Source of the DNA: Fictibacillus nanhaiensis
GTDB lineage: Bacteria; Bacillota; Bacilli; Bacillales; Fictibacillaceae
NCBI RefSeq assembly: GCF_023715445.1
Contig: NZ_JAMBOD010000001.1
Span: 186,001-250,000, forward strand
Reading direction: 5' to 3'
Length of the DNA stretch: 64,000 nucleotides
The notes below the pieces were generated by a model that saw only the letters and a list, made by a program, of their open reading frames with translations, searched no databases and was not told the origin of the DNA. Below are positions 45,705-55,034 of the stretch, piece after piece. Position 1 is the stretch's first letter, and each line of letters begins with the position of its first letter. The position numbers were made by a program, and so were the translations under genes.

Positions 45705-46883
45705 ACTAATTTTTATAATTTGTCCTGCATAAATTCTATCTGACGTAAACTTATTAATCTTCATTATCTTTTTCAAAGGGATTTCATACTTTACTGATAT
45801 CTGACCCAATGTATCTCCCAGATTTACATAATGAAGATTGTATTTTTTCTCAAGTACATCTGTGTAATTAATCAGCTCTCCTTTACCCTCTGAAGCTGAT
45901 TGAGCGCTTATAATGCCTCTGTCAATCAACACATTAATCATTTCTTTCGCTCTATAATAATAGGAGTGTGGTTTTATTGCAGTCATCCCATTCCTTCTAA
46001 TAATTTCTCTTTGTTTAAGGTTTTTTAAATAATATTTTATTTTTTCAATTGTTTCCTTTGGTGAGGAAGATACGATTAAGTCCCGGCCTGATACAAACTT
46101 TTCTCGAACAGCTTCTGTGTCAGATGTCAGTAAACAACCCCCTGAACCGAGCACTTCAAATGTTCTCTGAGATAATTGGTCTGTACAATTTTGCAGACCA
46201 ATAACAATTTTGGATGAACTATATACTTTACGAGCTTTTTTGTAGTTAAGATATCCATGAATCCAATCAGAAGGGATAGGTACACCTAATTGATCACCTA
46301 ACCTTTCCCAATGTTTCCCCCAAAAATCAACTCTAATATTTTCCTTTACTAGAGGCAATATCAAATTTTTAAATGACTCAGAACGGAAAACATCAGGATT
46401 TTTCTCTAGAAATTCAGGATAAGCATTTGCAACTACTGCAATATTTGCGCTGTATTTACTGTAGGGTTCGGTATTGTAATGAACGACTGGATGATATCCA
46501 AAATCCAGGTGTGCTGCTTTTATCCCTAATTTCTCATAAGTTTCAAACAGAGATGGAGTGACCGTAAACACAAAATCAGGCTGCATTGTAATTATTAACG
46601 GTAAAGTGAAATTTTTGGTGTGAAGCGGGTCCTCTGTAGACCAGTACACCAATGGTATATTAGCTGATCTAGCGGCATCACGTATCCAAGGTTGTTTCTC
46701 CCTTGAATGTTCTGGTGTCCAACCCATTGAGAGAATCAAATCAGGTTTATATTTAGAGATCATATCTAAAATATTCTCTTTGCTTACAGGACCTGAAATA
46801 ATGACCGTGTGTCCAATCTCCTTCAAACCATTAGGTAAACCGTAAATCCACATAGGATGACTTTCAAGAAAAAGAATTTTCAT
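45696..46883 (-). CDS. CgeB/YkvP-like glycosyltransferase with C-terminal LysM domain
   Basis: The 395-residue protein has a GT-B-type fold as in CgeB and YkvP: N-terminal [19 protein letters not shown], a middle LDFGYHP and [13 protein letters not shown], and a C-terminal nucleotide-binding half with [26 protein letters not shown] (about 232-258). Residues about 348-393 form a LysM module ([27 protein letters not shown]), which binds peptidoglycan or spore cortex. CgeB and YkvP belong to spore outer layers in B. subtilis. It faces the repeat protein/SunS-like pair and probably acts with them on the spore surface. Confidence 0.85.
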   Translation of the reverse strand: MKILFLESHPMWIYGLPNGLKEIGHTVIISGPVSKENILDMISKYKPDLILSMGWTPEHSREKQPWIRDAARSANIPLVYWSTEDPLHTKNFTLPLIITMQPDFVFTVTPSLFETYEKLGIKAAHLDFGYHPVVHYNTEPYSKYSANIAVVANAYPEFLEKNPDVFRSESFKNLILPLVKENIRVDFWGKHWERLGDQLGVPIPSDWIHGYLNYKKARKVYSSSKIVIGLQNCTDQLSQRTFEVLGSGGCLLTSDTEAVREKFVSGRDLIVSSSPKETIEKIKYYLKNLKQREIIRRNGMTAIKPHSYYYRAKEMINVLIDRGIISAQSASEGKGELINYTDVLEKKYNLHYVNLGDTLGQISVKYEIPLKKIMKINKFTSDRIYAGQIIKISKK

Positions 46884-47041
46884 AGAATCGCCTTTCTGTT
46901 TTTATCAAGTAGTTATCCTTATGTAAAAAAAGGAAGGCTTGTAACGGCATAAACCTATTAATGGAAGATTTTAAGAAGAAGCGATTTTTTCAGGTCAACA
47001 AGGAAATAGGGAAGAGAAGGAAAAAAAGAAGTTTATGTATT

Positions 47042-47266
47042 TTAGACAAATAAAAAAGAACGGTCACTACCAACGCTGTATCCAGCTCCTGATAACCGTT
47101 CTTTGTGTTTGACTTGATTCAATTTATCCTTTTTTGTTTTGGTTCTCCTTGCAGCCATCCATTTGTACATTTCTGAATCAGCGAAAGTACTTCGATCGGC
47201 ACTTGGATTACGTTTACCTTCACGAATTCTTTTTTCTCTTAATTTCTTTGCTTTTGTCTTAGCCAT
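47042..47266 (-). CDS. Small, very basic conserved protein
   Basis: Seventy-four residues, with MAKTKAKKLREKRIREGKRN at the start and repeated RRTKTKKDKL and VKHKER clusters. The charge suggests RNA or DNA binding. The ATG at 47266 follows AGGAGGTTGTT. Similar small basic proteins are common in Bacillaceae, but I cannot name a function. Single minus-strand gene. Confidence 0.7.
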   Translation of the reverse strand: MAKTKAKKLREKRIREGKRNPSADRSTFADSEMYKWMAARRTKTKKDKLNQVKHKERLSGAGYSVGSDRSFLFV

Positions 47267-47401
47267 AATAACAACCTCCTTCATTATATATATTCCTTTT
47301 TATCGTAAAAGGAACAGTGTTAATGAATAATATACCATAAGCAAACTATATAAGGCGTACTTTGTGCAGCAGTACGCCATTTTAAATGCTCCCAAATTAT
47401 T

Positions 47402-47935
47402 TCATAACTTTTTGTTGCGTAAAACCGTAATGAAACCATCTAATATATCATGACTGACATTGAATCCTTTATGTTTATAGAATTCTAACGCATCAATATT
47501 CCCATTGGATACATAAATGAAGTAATCTTCAACATCAGTAAATCCATTAAGCCACTCCATCGACATGGTAAAAAGCTTCGAACCAATCCCATATTGACGA
47601 TAACCCTCTTTAATATAGAACTGTGATAGGCAGCCAACATTGTCTTTACTTACAGAAGACATATCAAAAAAGGTAGCGAACTCGTTGGAATACGTTTCTT
47701 TTGGAGAAATATTGGAATATACATAAGCTACTATCTCATCCTTATCTTTAACAACTACTATATAATTGTGAATAGCTTTCTGAACGGACGGTACCAAACG
47801 TGTATTAAAATTCATGCTGTCAAACAGTTCAGGTTTTATGTATGCTTTGGATTTTTGAAAAACCATAAGTTCATTACAAAGATCTCTGCAGCATCCGATC
47901 CTATCATCAGGTACGATTTCAAATTGCAAATTCAT
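47402..47935 (-). CDS. GNAT-family acetyltransferase
   Basis: The 177-residue protein has a mid-protein beta strand followed by the acetyl-CoA loop in YIKEGYRQYGIGSKLFTMSM (about 110-130) and a C-terminal NGNIDALEFYKHKGF typical of GNAT ends. The substrate is unknown. The ATG at 47935 is preceded by AAAGGAGTG; a longer frame to 48016 has no such site. It is divergent from the HxlR gene; 134 bases between them could hold both promoters. Confidence 0.82.
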   Translation of the reverse strand: MNLQFEIVPDDRIGCCRDLCNELMVFQKSKAYIKPELFDSMNFNTRLVPSVQKAIHNYIVVVKDKDEIVAYVYSNISPKETYSNEFATFFDMSSVSKDNVGCLSQFYIKEGYRQYGIGSKLFTMSMEWLNGFTDVEDYFIYVSNGNIDALEFYKHKGFNVSHDILDGFITVLRNKKL

Positions 47936-48069
47936 CCTGTTCACTCCTTTGTATTTAAACCGCCTCAACCAAAAGTATTTACGGTATAATTTTATTACAT
48001 TATAAAACGAAAACAAGTATGCAGTAATTTATGAGTAAGTCAGTAAAAACTGAGTAAAAGGGGAGTTCC

Positions 48070-48420
48070 ATGAATAGTGAAGTAACGAAGTATGGAAGAA
48101 AAGAAGATTGCCCGCTCACATTTGCATTAACCTTAATCGGCAGCAAATGGCGGTTACCTATTATTTGGGCATTATGGCAAGACAAAACGCTGCGCTATAA
48201 CGAATTGAAACGAAGAGTAGATGGCATAACCAATATGGTATTGTCTTCATCCTTAAAAGAAATGGAGAATCAAGGATTAGTTGTGCGTAAGCAGTACATG
48301 GAGATTCCACCGAGAGTAGAATATTCACTAACGAAAGCGGGAGAAGACCTAATACCTTCCTTAGAATCCCTGGCAAAATGGGGCAAGTCCATGCAAAATA
48401 TAAGAATAGAAAATACATAA
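48070..48420 (+). CDS. HxlR-family transcriptional regulator
   Basis: The 116-residue winged-helix protein has the HxlR signature: Cys in KEDCPLTFALTLIGSKWRLPIIWAL (about 14-38), RYNELKRRVDGITNMVLSSSLKEME and the wing PPRVEYSLTKAGEDL. Cys15 may sense redox or electrophiles as in related regulators. It is divergent from a GNAT gene, a usual arrangement for a local regulator. The start follows GGGGAG. Confidence 0.92.
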   Translation: MNSEVTKYGRKEDCPLTFALTLIGSKWRLPIIWALWQDKTLRYNELKRRVDGITNMVLSSSLKEMENQGLVVRKQYMEIPPRVEYSLTKAGEDLIPSLESLAKWGKSMQNIRIENT

Positions 48421-48431
48421 TTATTAGATTT

Positions 48432-48459
48432 AAAAAGTCCTTGTATTCAGGACTTTTTT
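48432..48459 (+). terminator. Terminator after the HxlR gene
   Basis: A 9-bp stem (AAAAAGTCC / GGACTTTTT) with nine-base loop and one more T. Confidence 0.85.
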
Positions 48460-48586
48460 CATCGTTAAAATGAAGTAGAAATACAATTGATAGTAAAATT
48501 GGATGATATTAGTAAGAAAGGTGAAATGGTATTATTACTTTGGGTCTGAAGATTCAGACTCAAATCATAAAAAGGGGTTAGAGATT

Positions 48587-50584
48587 ATGAATAAAAATCA
48601 TAAAAAGATTGTATCTATCTCATTAGCTTTAAGTCTGATATCGGTATCATTAGCCGAGAATGTATTAGCAAAAAAGCCAGTTCAACATACATCAACAGTA
48701 AACCTTCGCATCATGGAAACTACAGACATTCATACAAATCTCCTTAACTTTGATTATTATAAAAACGTAACTTTAGAAAAAGTAGGACTTGCTAAGACAG
48801 CTACTCTTGTAAAACAAGCGCGTGAGGAATTAAAGTATAGCAAGAATAGTGTTTTAGTAGATAACGGAGACCTTATTCAAGGTACACCGCTTGGTACATA
48901 TAAAGCAAAGATTGAACCCCTTAAAGATGGGGAAGTTCACCCAGCAATTGCTGCAATGAACCTAATGGACTATGATATGGCTACTCTAGGAAATCATGAA
49001 TTCAACTATGGTCTGGACTATTTAGATGAAACTTACGACGATGCTAACTTTCCGTTTGTAAACGCTAATGTTTATGTTGATGACCATGACAATGATCCGA
49101 CAAACGATGTAAACAAATATACGCCATACAAAATTGTAAATAAAAAAGTAACTGATGAAAGCGGGAAAACAAAAGTAATCAAGATTGGTTATATTGGTTT
49201 TGTTCCTCCACAGATTAATGAATGGGATAAATCTCACCTTGAGGGAGAAGTAATCACAAAAAGCATTATTGAATCTGCAGAAAAGTTCATTCCTCAAATG
49301 AAAGAAGAGAGAACGGATATCATTATCGCTCAAGCTCACTCTGGTTTTAATGGAAGCAGTGCGAACACAGAAGATGTCGTATACGGGCTAAGTAAGGTAA
49401 AAGGTATAGACGCCATTACGTTCTCACATACACATAAAGTGTTTCCTGCTGCAGATGAAAAGAGCCTAGATGCATTATTTAAGGATTCAAGCGGGAAAGT
49501 ACTTCCAGGTGTAGATAACAAAAAAGGTACGATTAACGGCGTTCCAGCTGTTCAAGCTGGATATGGCGGAGGTTCACTAGGATTGATCGACTTAACGCTA
49601 GAAAAAGTTAAAGGTAAGTGGGAAGTAACATCTTCACAATCGTCTGTAAGAAACGTAGAGAAAGTTCAAGCCGATGAAGAAGTTTCAGAAGCTGTAACGG
49701 CAGTTCATGAAAAAACAATCAAATACGTAAATACACCTATTGGGACCACAACAGATGACATTCACAGCTTTTTTGCACTTGTACAAGATGATCCATCCGT
49801 ACAAGTCGTAACAAATGCTCAGAAATGGTATGTTGAAAAGTACATTTCGCTAAACAAACCAGAGTATAAAGATCTTCCAATTCTTTCAGTCGGTGCTCCT
49901 TTTAAAGCGGGAAGAAACGGCGTAGATGAATATACTGAAATTCAAAAAGGTGACCTGACAATCAGAAGTGCCGGCGATTTATACCTTTATGACAATACCC
50001 TGAAAGCTATTAAAGTGAAAGGTTCAGTAGTAAAAGAATGGCTTGAAATGTCTGCAGGTAAGTTTAATCAAATTGATCCTAGTAAGACTTCAGAACAAGA
50101 GCTGCTTAATCCTTCATTTGCCGTATATAACTTTGATGTTATTGATGGAGTCAACTATCAAATTGATGTAACACAACCAGCTAGATACGATACAACGGGT
50201 GCCTTGAAAAACCCAGGCAGCAATCGTATTATTAACCTTACTTATAATGGACAACTGGTTGATCCTGATCAAGATTTCATTGTCGTAACAAATAACTACC
50301 GTGCTGGAGGCGGAGGAAACTTTCCAGGAGTAAAGGGCAGTGAATATGTCGTTGATTCTGCAGATGAAAACCGTCAAATTTTAATGGACTATATTTCAGA
50401 AGTAAAAGAGATTACTCCGACTGCTGATAACAACTGGTCGCTTGCACCAATCGAGGGAGATACAAACATAACATTTGTTTCTTCACCGAACGGCCAAAAC
50501 TATGTAACGGAAGACGGTAAAATTACTTACTTGAATAAGGTTGATGCTAAAGGATTTGGCATTTATAAGATTGATTTAAATTAA
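48587..50584 (+). CDS. Secreted 2',3'-cyclic-nucleotide phosphodiesterase/3'-nucleotidase (CpdB-like)
   Basis: The 665-residue protein has a signal peptide (cleavage near NVLAKK, about residue 25), a metallophosphatase domain (ETTDIHTNL, DNGDLIQGTPLG, GNHEFNYGLDYL and SHTHKVFP carry the di-metal ligands) and a C-terminal 5'-nucleotidase domain (about 370-590, with RSAGDLYLYDNTL and the substrate-stacking FNVID/FDVIDGVNYQID region). It degrades extracellular nucleotides for phosphate and nucleosides. Unlike B. subtilis YhcR it lacks an LPxT signal, so it is free or loosely bound. The ATG follows AAAAGGGG. Confidence 0.9.
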   Translation: MNKNHKKIVSISLALSLISVSLAENVLAKKPVQHTSTVNLRIMETTDIHTNLLNFDYYKNVTLEKVGLAKTATLVKQAREELKYSKNSVLVDNGDLIQGTPLGTYKAKIEPLKDGEVHPAIAAMNLMDYDMATLGNHEFNYGLDYLDETYDDANFPFVNANVYVDDHDNDPTNDVNKYTPYKIVNKKVTDESGKTKVIKIGYIGFVPPQINEWDKSHLEGEVITKSIIESAEKFIPQMKEERTDIIIAQAHSGFNGSSANTEDVVYGLSKVKGIDAITFSHTHKVFPAADEKSLDALFKDSSGKVLPGVDNKKGTINGVPAVQAGYGGGSLGLIDLTLEKVKGKWEVTSSQSSVRNVEKVQADEEVSEAVTAVHEKTIKYVNTPIGTTTDDIHSFFALVQDDPSVQVVTNAQKWYVEKYISLNKPEYKDLPILSVGAPFKAGRNGVDEYTEIQKGDLTIRSAGDLYLYDNTLKAIKVKGSVVKEWLEMSAGKFNQIDPSKTSEQELLNPSFAVYNFDVIDGVNYQIDVTQPARYDTTGALKNPGSNRIINLTYNGQLVDPDQDFIVVTNNYRAGGGGNFPGVKGSEYVVDSADENRQILMDYISEVKEITPTADNNWSLAPIEGDTNITFVSSPNGQNYVTEDGKITYLNKVDAKGFGIYKIDLN

Positions 50585-50592
50585 ATGCAAAG

Positions 50593-50618
50593 AGAGCCAA
50601 AAATTTGGCTCTTTTTTA
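50593..50618 (+). terminator. Terminator after the phosphodiesterase gene
   Basis: A 9-bp stem (AGAGCCAAA / TTTGGCTCT) with a two-base loop and five further T. Confidence 0.88.
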
Positions 50619-50692
50619 TTATGAAAAAGGAAACAGTACAGTGAGAGTAACAAACAACAGATGAGTTAATGGTTTTCTTTTTACTCGCGTTT

Positions 50693-50724
50693 AAAGCGTC
50701 TCAATTGAGGCGCTTTTAATTTTA
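50693..50724 (+). terminator. Second terminator-like hairpin in the 50.6-51.0 kb gap
   Basis: A 10-bp stem with one wobble (AAAGCGTCTC / GAGGCGCTTT) and AATT loop, followed by TAATTTT. In the 385-base gap before gerA I see only these two hairpins, a weak copy of the intergenic box (TTATACCATAA then TCGGGTGG, 50806-50824) and a possible sigma-G promoter (CATTCTA at 50861 with AAAATA 16 bases upstream). Confidence 0.6.
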
Positions 50725-50969
50725 TGGAAAGGATTTAGTGCTTAAAATAACATGCTAGAACGCATGTTCGGGATAATAGGATTATGAGAGTAGTCGTGTG
50801 ATGAATTATACCATAATCGGGTGGTTCCCTTAACAATCAAAATACTCCATCCATCTTCTGCATTCTACAAAAATTATTACCGAATTATGTAAAAGTATCA
50901 GATATCCGATTAATTGTGGAAGAACCAGTAAAGAATACAAAATAAATTAGTTATAAAGAAGGTACTGGA

Positions 50970-52463
50970 ATGGGTCTCTTTCGGACAATTGTCAAAAAGA
51001 TGTTCTTATCAAATGATACAGAAGATGTCAATCAACATTCTGCCCTGAAATTGCAAAGCTATGAAAAAGCTTCTTATCAAAAAACACTTGCAGAAATAGA
51101 GGACAGTTTTGATCTGGTCCAGCGTTCATTTTTTCAGGAGCATATTCACATTATTTATTTTGATTCATTAGTGGATTCCCAAAAATTGGAATGGGAAATA
51201 CTAGCACCATTAAGAAAAACGTCAGTAAATAATCTTGAAGAGTTTTTCCAGCAGTCACTGTGTAAGCCTGTATATAGTCAACAGGAAATAATAAATGGCT
51301 TATTAGATGGTTATGTAGCAATGTTCGTTGGACAGGATGCATATCTAATTAATGTGTCAGGATTAGAGGAACGATCCATTACAGAGTCGGCAACTGAAAC
51401 TGTGATCAATGGACCCCATGATTCCTTTAATGAAGCCATAAAAACAAACGTTTCCTTAATTAGAAGGAGAGTTAGAAGTTCTCGTTTAAGAATGGTCAAA
51501 TTATCTGTTGGGGAGATTTCAAAAACAAAAGTTCTCTTGATCTATATTGAGGGTATTGCAGATCCTCATTCAGTTAATGATCTAAAAAAAAGAATTCAAG
51601 CAATTAAGATTGATTCCATAACTGATTCTAATGTATTGATTCAAATACTAGATGATCATCCAAATTCTCCATTTCCTCAATTTTATACTACTGAAAGGCC
51701 AGATGTAGCTGTGGCAAAGCTATATGACGGAAAAATAATTGGACTTGTTGATGATAGTCCTAACATTTTTTGTACACCTTCTAGTTTTTTTGATTTTTTT
51801 AAGTCACCTGATGACTATAATCAGCGTTGGATCCTTGGAACTGGATTAAGGATTCTGAGATACATAGCCTTAATATTAACGCTTGTATTCACAGCCTTTT
51901 ATGTTTCTATTACTACGTATCATTACGAAATGGTCCCACAATCCTTACTTCAAAGTATTATGCAATCTCGGAGTAAAGTACCTTTCCCGCCTCTTATTGA
52001 AGCCATATTTTTAGAATTAGTTATTGAACTATTAAGAGAGGCTGGTGCAAGACTGCCTACTAAGATCGGTCAAACAATCGGAATTGTAGGTGGTATTGTT
52101 ATTGGCCAAGCTGCGGTTGAGGCGGGTATTACCAGTAACATCTTAATTATTGTAGTAGCTGTTTCTGCCATTGCTTCTTTCGTTGTCCCAAACTATATTA
52201 TGAGTTCTTCTATAAGAATGGTACGTTTTTTGTTTATCATTATGGCAGGTTTTTTAGGAAATATAGGAATTGTGTTTACGTTAGGTCTATTATCCATTCA
52301 CTTATCAGGGCTAACAAATTTAAATTCACCTTATTTAATGCCGATTTCACCAACCTTTTTCAAAGATTGGTTAGATAGTATTGTGAGAGGACCATTTTAT
52401 AAGATAAAAAAACAGCCAGTACTATCTAAGAAGTTGCAAAACGAAGGTGAAAGAGAAAATTAA
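50970..52463 (+). CDS. Spore germinant receptor subunit A (GerA/GerKA family)
   Basis: The 497-residue protein has a large N-terminal cytoplasmic region (1-300), with the signature RSITESATETVINGPHDSF (about 131-150) and RRRVRSSRLRM, and five membrane helices in the C-terminal 200 residues, as in GerAA/GerKA. It sits in the spore inner membrane and helps sense germinants. It is the first gene of a complete gerABC operon. It starts with ATG behind GAAGG. A sigma-G-like sequence upstream would fit forespore expression. Confidence 0.92.
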   Translation: MGLFRTIVKKMFLSNDTEDVNQHSALKLQSYEKASYQKTLAEIEDSFDLVQRSFFQEHIHIIYFDSLVDSQKLEWEILAPLRKTSVNNLEEFFQQSLCKPVYSQQEIINGLLDGYVAMFVGQDAYLINVSGLEERSITESATETVINGPHDSFNEAIKTNVSLIRRRVRSSRLRMVKLSVGEISKTKVLLIYIEGIADPHSVNDLKKRIQAIKIDSITDSNVLIQILDDHPNSPFPQFYTTERPDVAVAKLYDGKIIGLVDDSPNIFCTPSSFFDFFKSPDDYNQRWILGTGLRILRYIALILTLVFTAFYVSITTYHYEMVPQSLLQSIMQSRSKVPFPPLIEAIFLELVIELLREAGARLPTKIGQTIGIVGGIVIGQAAVEAGITSNILIIVVAVSAIASFVVPNYIMSSSIRMVRFLFIIMAGFLGNIGIVFTLGLLSIHLSGLTNLNSPYLMPISPTFFKDWLDSIVRGPFYKIKKQPVLSKKLQNEGEREN

Positions 52464-52479
52464 TAGGTGGTACCCTACC

Positions 52480-53565
52480 ATGAAAGAGCGACTTCATTCA
52501 ATTCAGATATCAATTCTAATCTATATGATACAAAATCAAATTGTCTTGTTTAGTTTACCAAGACTAACCGCAGAATCTTACGGAACAAATGGTTGGCTAG
52601 GACTGATTTTCATTTATGTACTGGTTAACATAAATATTATGTTAATTGCAATAATTTATAAGATGGGAAAAGGAAAATCAATCTTCGAAATTATTGAGAC
52701 AATGATACCCAAATGGGTAATGCTTCCTGTTTATTTGTTTATTATTGGGACCTGGATCGGGATGGCAAGCATGGTGATGAAGATGTACATCCTCATAATA
52801 AAAATGTTTTTTTTTCCTGGAGTTCCTGTCACGCTTTTTATTGTATTAATTACATATCTTTGTTTTCTCTTATTAAAAGGAGGAATCTACCATATATCGA
52901 AGGCATCAGTGCTATTTTTTATCTTAACGATATGGATGATCTTTTTATTCATTTATCTTATTCCCGAATTTGATTTCACCCGTTTTACCACTTTCTATCT
53001 TAAGGGTAATACAGATTTCATGATAGGATCAGTTCATGTATATTCAGCTTTTTTAGGCTTTGAGATTTCCATCCTGTTTTTCCATATGGTTGAAAAGAAA
53101 TGGACTAAGTCAATTTTTATTGGAAATTTAATGAACATGTCTATCTATTGCATAATTACCTTTTTAGGCTATGGCTTTTTTAGCTTCAATCAATTATTAA
53201 ATGATATTTACCCAGTAATTACGATGCTTGAATATATAGAGATACCATTCCTTGCAAGAGTTGAAAACCTCATTTTTTCCTTTTTAGCCTTCAGGGTGAT
53301 ATTAACCATCGTGATATATTACTGGGGAGCTCAACAAATTTGTAGAAATATTAATTCTCGGCTTAAACCAAATTACTGGATGCTCATCATATTGACTGTT
53401 GGTATTTTCATTTCGTTAATTCCCGAAACGTTGTTTGATGTCGAAAAGTGGTTAGATCGAATTAGTTATTTTGCCATTGGTATAGCTTGGTTATTACCAC
53501 TCTTTGTGTTATGCATCCTATATTTTCAAAACCTGATGAACAGAGGGAACAGTGATGCAAATTAG
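52480..53565 (+). CDS. Spore germinant receptor subunit B (GerB family)
   Basis: The 361-residue protein has ten helices in the APC-superfamily fold (Spore_permease). It is the ligand-binding membrane subunit of Ger receptors. The ATG at 52480 is preferred because AGGTGG is well spaced; a GTG at 52447 overlaps gerA and gives an unusual N-terminal extension. The germinant cannot be predicted from sequence. It overlaps the gerC gene by 11 bases. Confidence 0.92.
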   Translation: MKERLHSIQISILIYMIQNQIVLFSLPRLTAESYGTNGWLGLIFIYVLVNINIMLIAIIYKMGKGKSIFEIIETMIPKWVMLPVYLFIIGTWIGMASMVMKMYILIIKMFFFPGVPVTLFIVLITYLCFLLLKGGIYHISKASVLFFILTIWMIFLFIYLIPEFDFTRFTTFYLKGNTDFMIGSVHVYSAFLGFEISILFFHMVEKKWTKSIFIGNLMNMSIYCIITFLGYGFFSFNQLLNDIYPVITMLEYIEIPFLARVENLIFSFLAFRVILTIVIYYWGAQQICRNINSRLKPNYWMLIILTVGIFISLIPETLFDVEKWLDRISYFAIGIAWLLPLFVLCILYFQNLMNRGNSDAN

Positions 53566-54658
53566 AATTGGTGTATTGATCGTAATGTGTTTTTTGTTGG
53601 CAGGGTGTGGGGACGAAAATATTATTGAGGAATTAGCCATCCTTCAATCTGTTTCTTTTGATGTGTCGGAAAATGACCAATATCCAATAAAAACAACGGT
53701 TCTTTTTCCAACTGTTTCTAAAGAAGGAATGTTTGATACGAAGACTCTAACAGTTAATGGAAAATCAACTAAAGACTCTTTCTTTAAACTTCAAAATTTA
53801 ACAAATTTAAAGCTCGTTGGTGGGCAAGGTACAATTCTCTTTGGGGAGGAATTAGCAAAAAAAGGGCTTATTCATTTCGTTGACAATTTTACAAGGGATC
53901 CAGAAGTCGGAACGCGCTCTAAATTTGTTCTTGTACAGGGAAAAGGAGATAAACTCCTTACTACGCAGATGCCAGATGTTCCAGATAATGCAGAATATCT
54001 TTATACGTTCTTAGAAAAAGTAGGAGCTGAAAATAAAATTTTAAATACTAGTAAATTTCGGTTTTTTCGAGATTATTATGACGATGGCATCGACCCCGTT
54101 TTGCCAGTTTTTTCTTATGATGATCGAATTATTCAACTTAGAGGAGCAGGGATTTTTAAAGATGATCAATATGTAAAATGTTTATCATTAAGAGAAACAC
54201 AAATCTTAAATTATTTAAGTGGAGACATCAAAAATGGCGGTTTAATCTTGAGTATTAAGGATAGAGAATCAGGAGAAAATAGTCAGCTTATGTTAAGTGG
54301 TATTAACTCTAACAATGATGTTAAAGTTAACATAAAGAATAGCCAGGATATGAGAGTCGAATTGTCGTTAGATTTAAAAGGAAGTGTACTTGAATATACA
54401 GGAACAATGGATTTAAGCGATCCAGAGAATCAAAAAAGACTAGAAAAACAGGTTGAAAATTATTTAAATATTCATGCAAAAAAGCTGTTCCACAAAATGC
54501 AAATACATCAGGCAGACCCTATAGGAATAGGCAGGATGATACGAAATCACCTATCATATGATAAATGGAAAGAGATGAAATGGCGTGAGGTTTATCCAGA
54601 CTTGAATATAAAGACGGAAGCAAAAGTTGATCTGGTTATCATAGGAAAAACCAAATAA
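53555..54658 (+). CDS. Spore germinant receptor lipoprotein subunit C (GerC family)
   Basis: The 367-residue protein has a lipobox LLAGC (Cys about 18) and the three-domain Ger(x)C body ending in the conserved region with LFHKMQIHQADPIGIGRMIRNH (about 308-330) and KWREVYPDLNI. The lipoprotein is anchored outside the inner spore membrane and is needed for receptor function. It follows subunit B directly. GTG at 53552 is an alternative start. Confidence 0.92.
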   Translation: MQIRIGVLIVMCFLLAGCGDENIIEELAILQSVSFDVSENDQYPIKTTVLFPTVSKEGMFDTKTLTVNGKSTKDSFFKLQNLTNLKLVGGQGTILFGEELAKKGLIHFVDNFTRDPEVGTRSKFVLVQGKGDKLLTTQMPDVPDNAEYLYTFLEKVGAENKILNTSKFRFFRDYYDDGIDPVLPVFSYDDRIIQLRGAGIFKDDQYVKCLSLRETQILNYLSGDIKNGGLILSIKDRESGENSQLMLSGINSNNDVKVNIKNSQDMRVELSLDLKGSVLEYTGTMDLSDPENQKRLEKQVENYLNIHAKKLFHKMQIHQADPIGIGRMIRNHLSYDKWKEMKWREVYPDLNIKTEAKVDLVIIGKTK

Positions 54659-55034
54659 ATTTTGGTATAAAGATTAAGTAGAGGGCAGCCTCTACTCAAT
54701 TGGATAAGGAAATTTTGTAGTTTTTTAAAGATTACCCTTCGATAACCCTTAAATGATCAATACCTCAAAAAACATGATGATAATATGTAAATGTACGGAA
54801 GATTGTTATCTCTTGCAACGACATTATCCTTGGTATAGAAGTGATGATAAAAATATTAAATTATAGTGCAACTAGGGCTACGAAAAGGCACGGTGTCCGC
54901 CAAGTTTTCAAAAAAAGACTAACATACAAAATAATAGATATAAATACCTATAATTTTAGTTTTATGGACAAGGATATTTCTAAATTTTGTCGAAAATCTT
55001 GATAGGCATGTAAAACTAGGAAGTAGGGAACGGT
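54659..55034 (+). other. 376-base gap: hairpin and Spo0A-box-like promoter region
   Basis: No gene is seen. A hairpin without T-run (AGTAGAGG / CCTCTACT, 54677-54696) lies just after gerC. Near the kinase gene, TTTTGTCGAAAA (54985-54996) contains TGTCGAA, the core of the Spo0A box, 40 bases before the start codon. The remainder is A/T-rich and may hold the promoter. Confidence 0.5.
54985..54996 (+). promoter_or_regulatory. Spo0A-box-like site upstream of KinB-like gene
   Basis: The 0A-box core TGTCGAA matches at all seven positions. Seven bases occur by chance every few kb, but the place, directly upstream of a sporulation-kinase-like gene and beside a germination operon, makes regulation by Spo0A plausible. 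It could serve as feedback in the phosphorelay. Confidence 0.45.
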
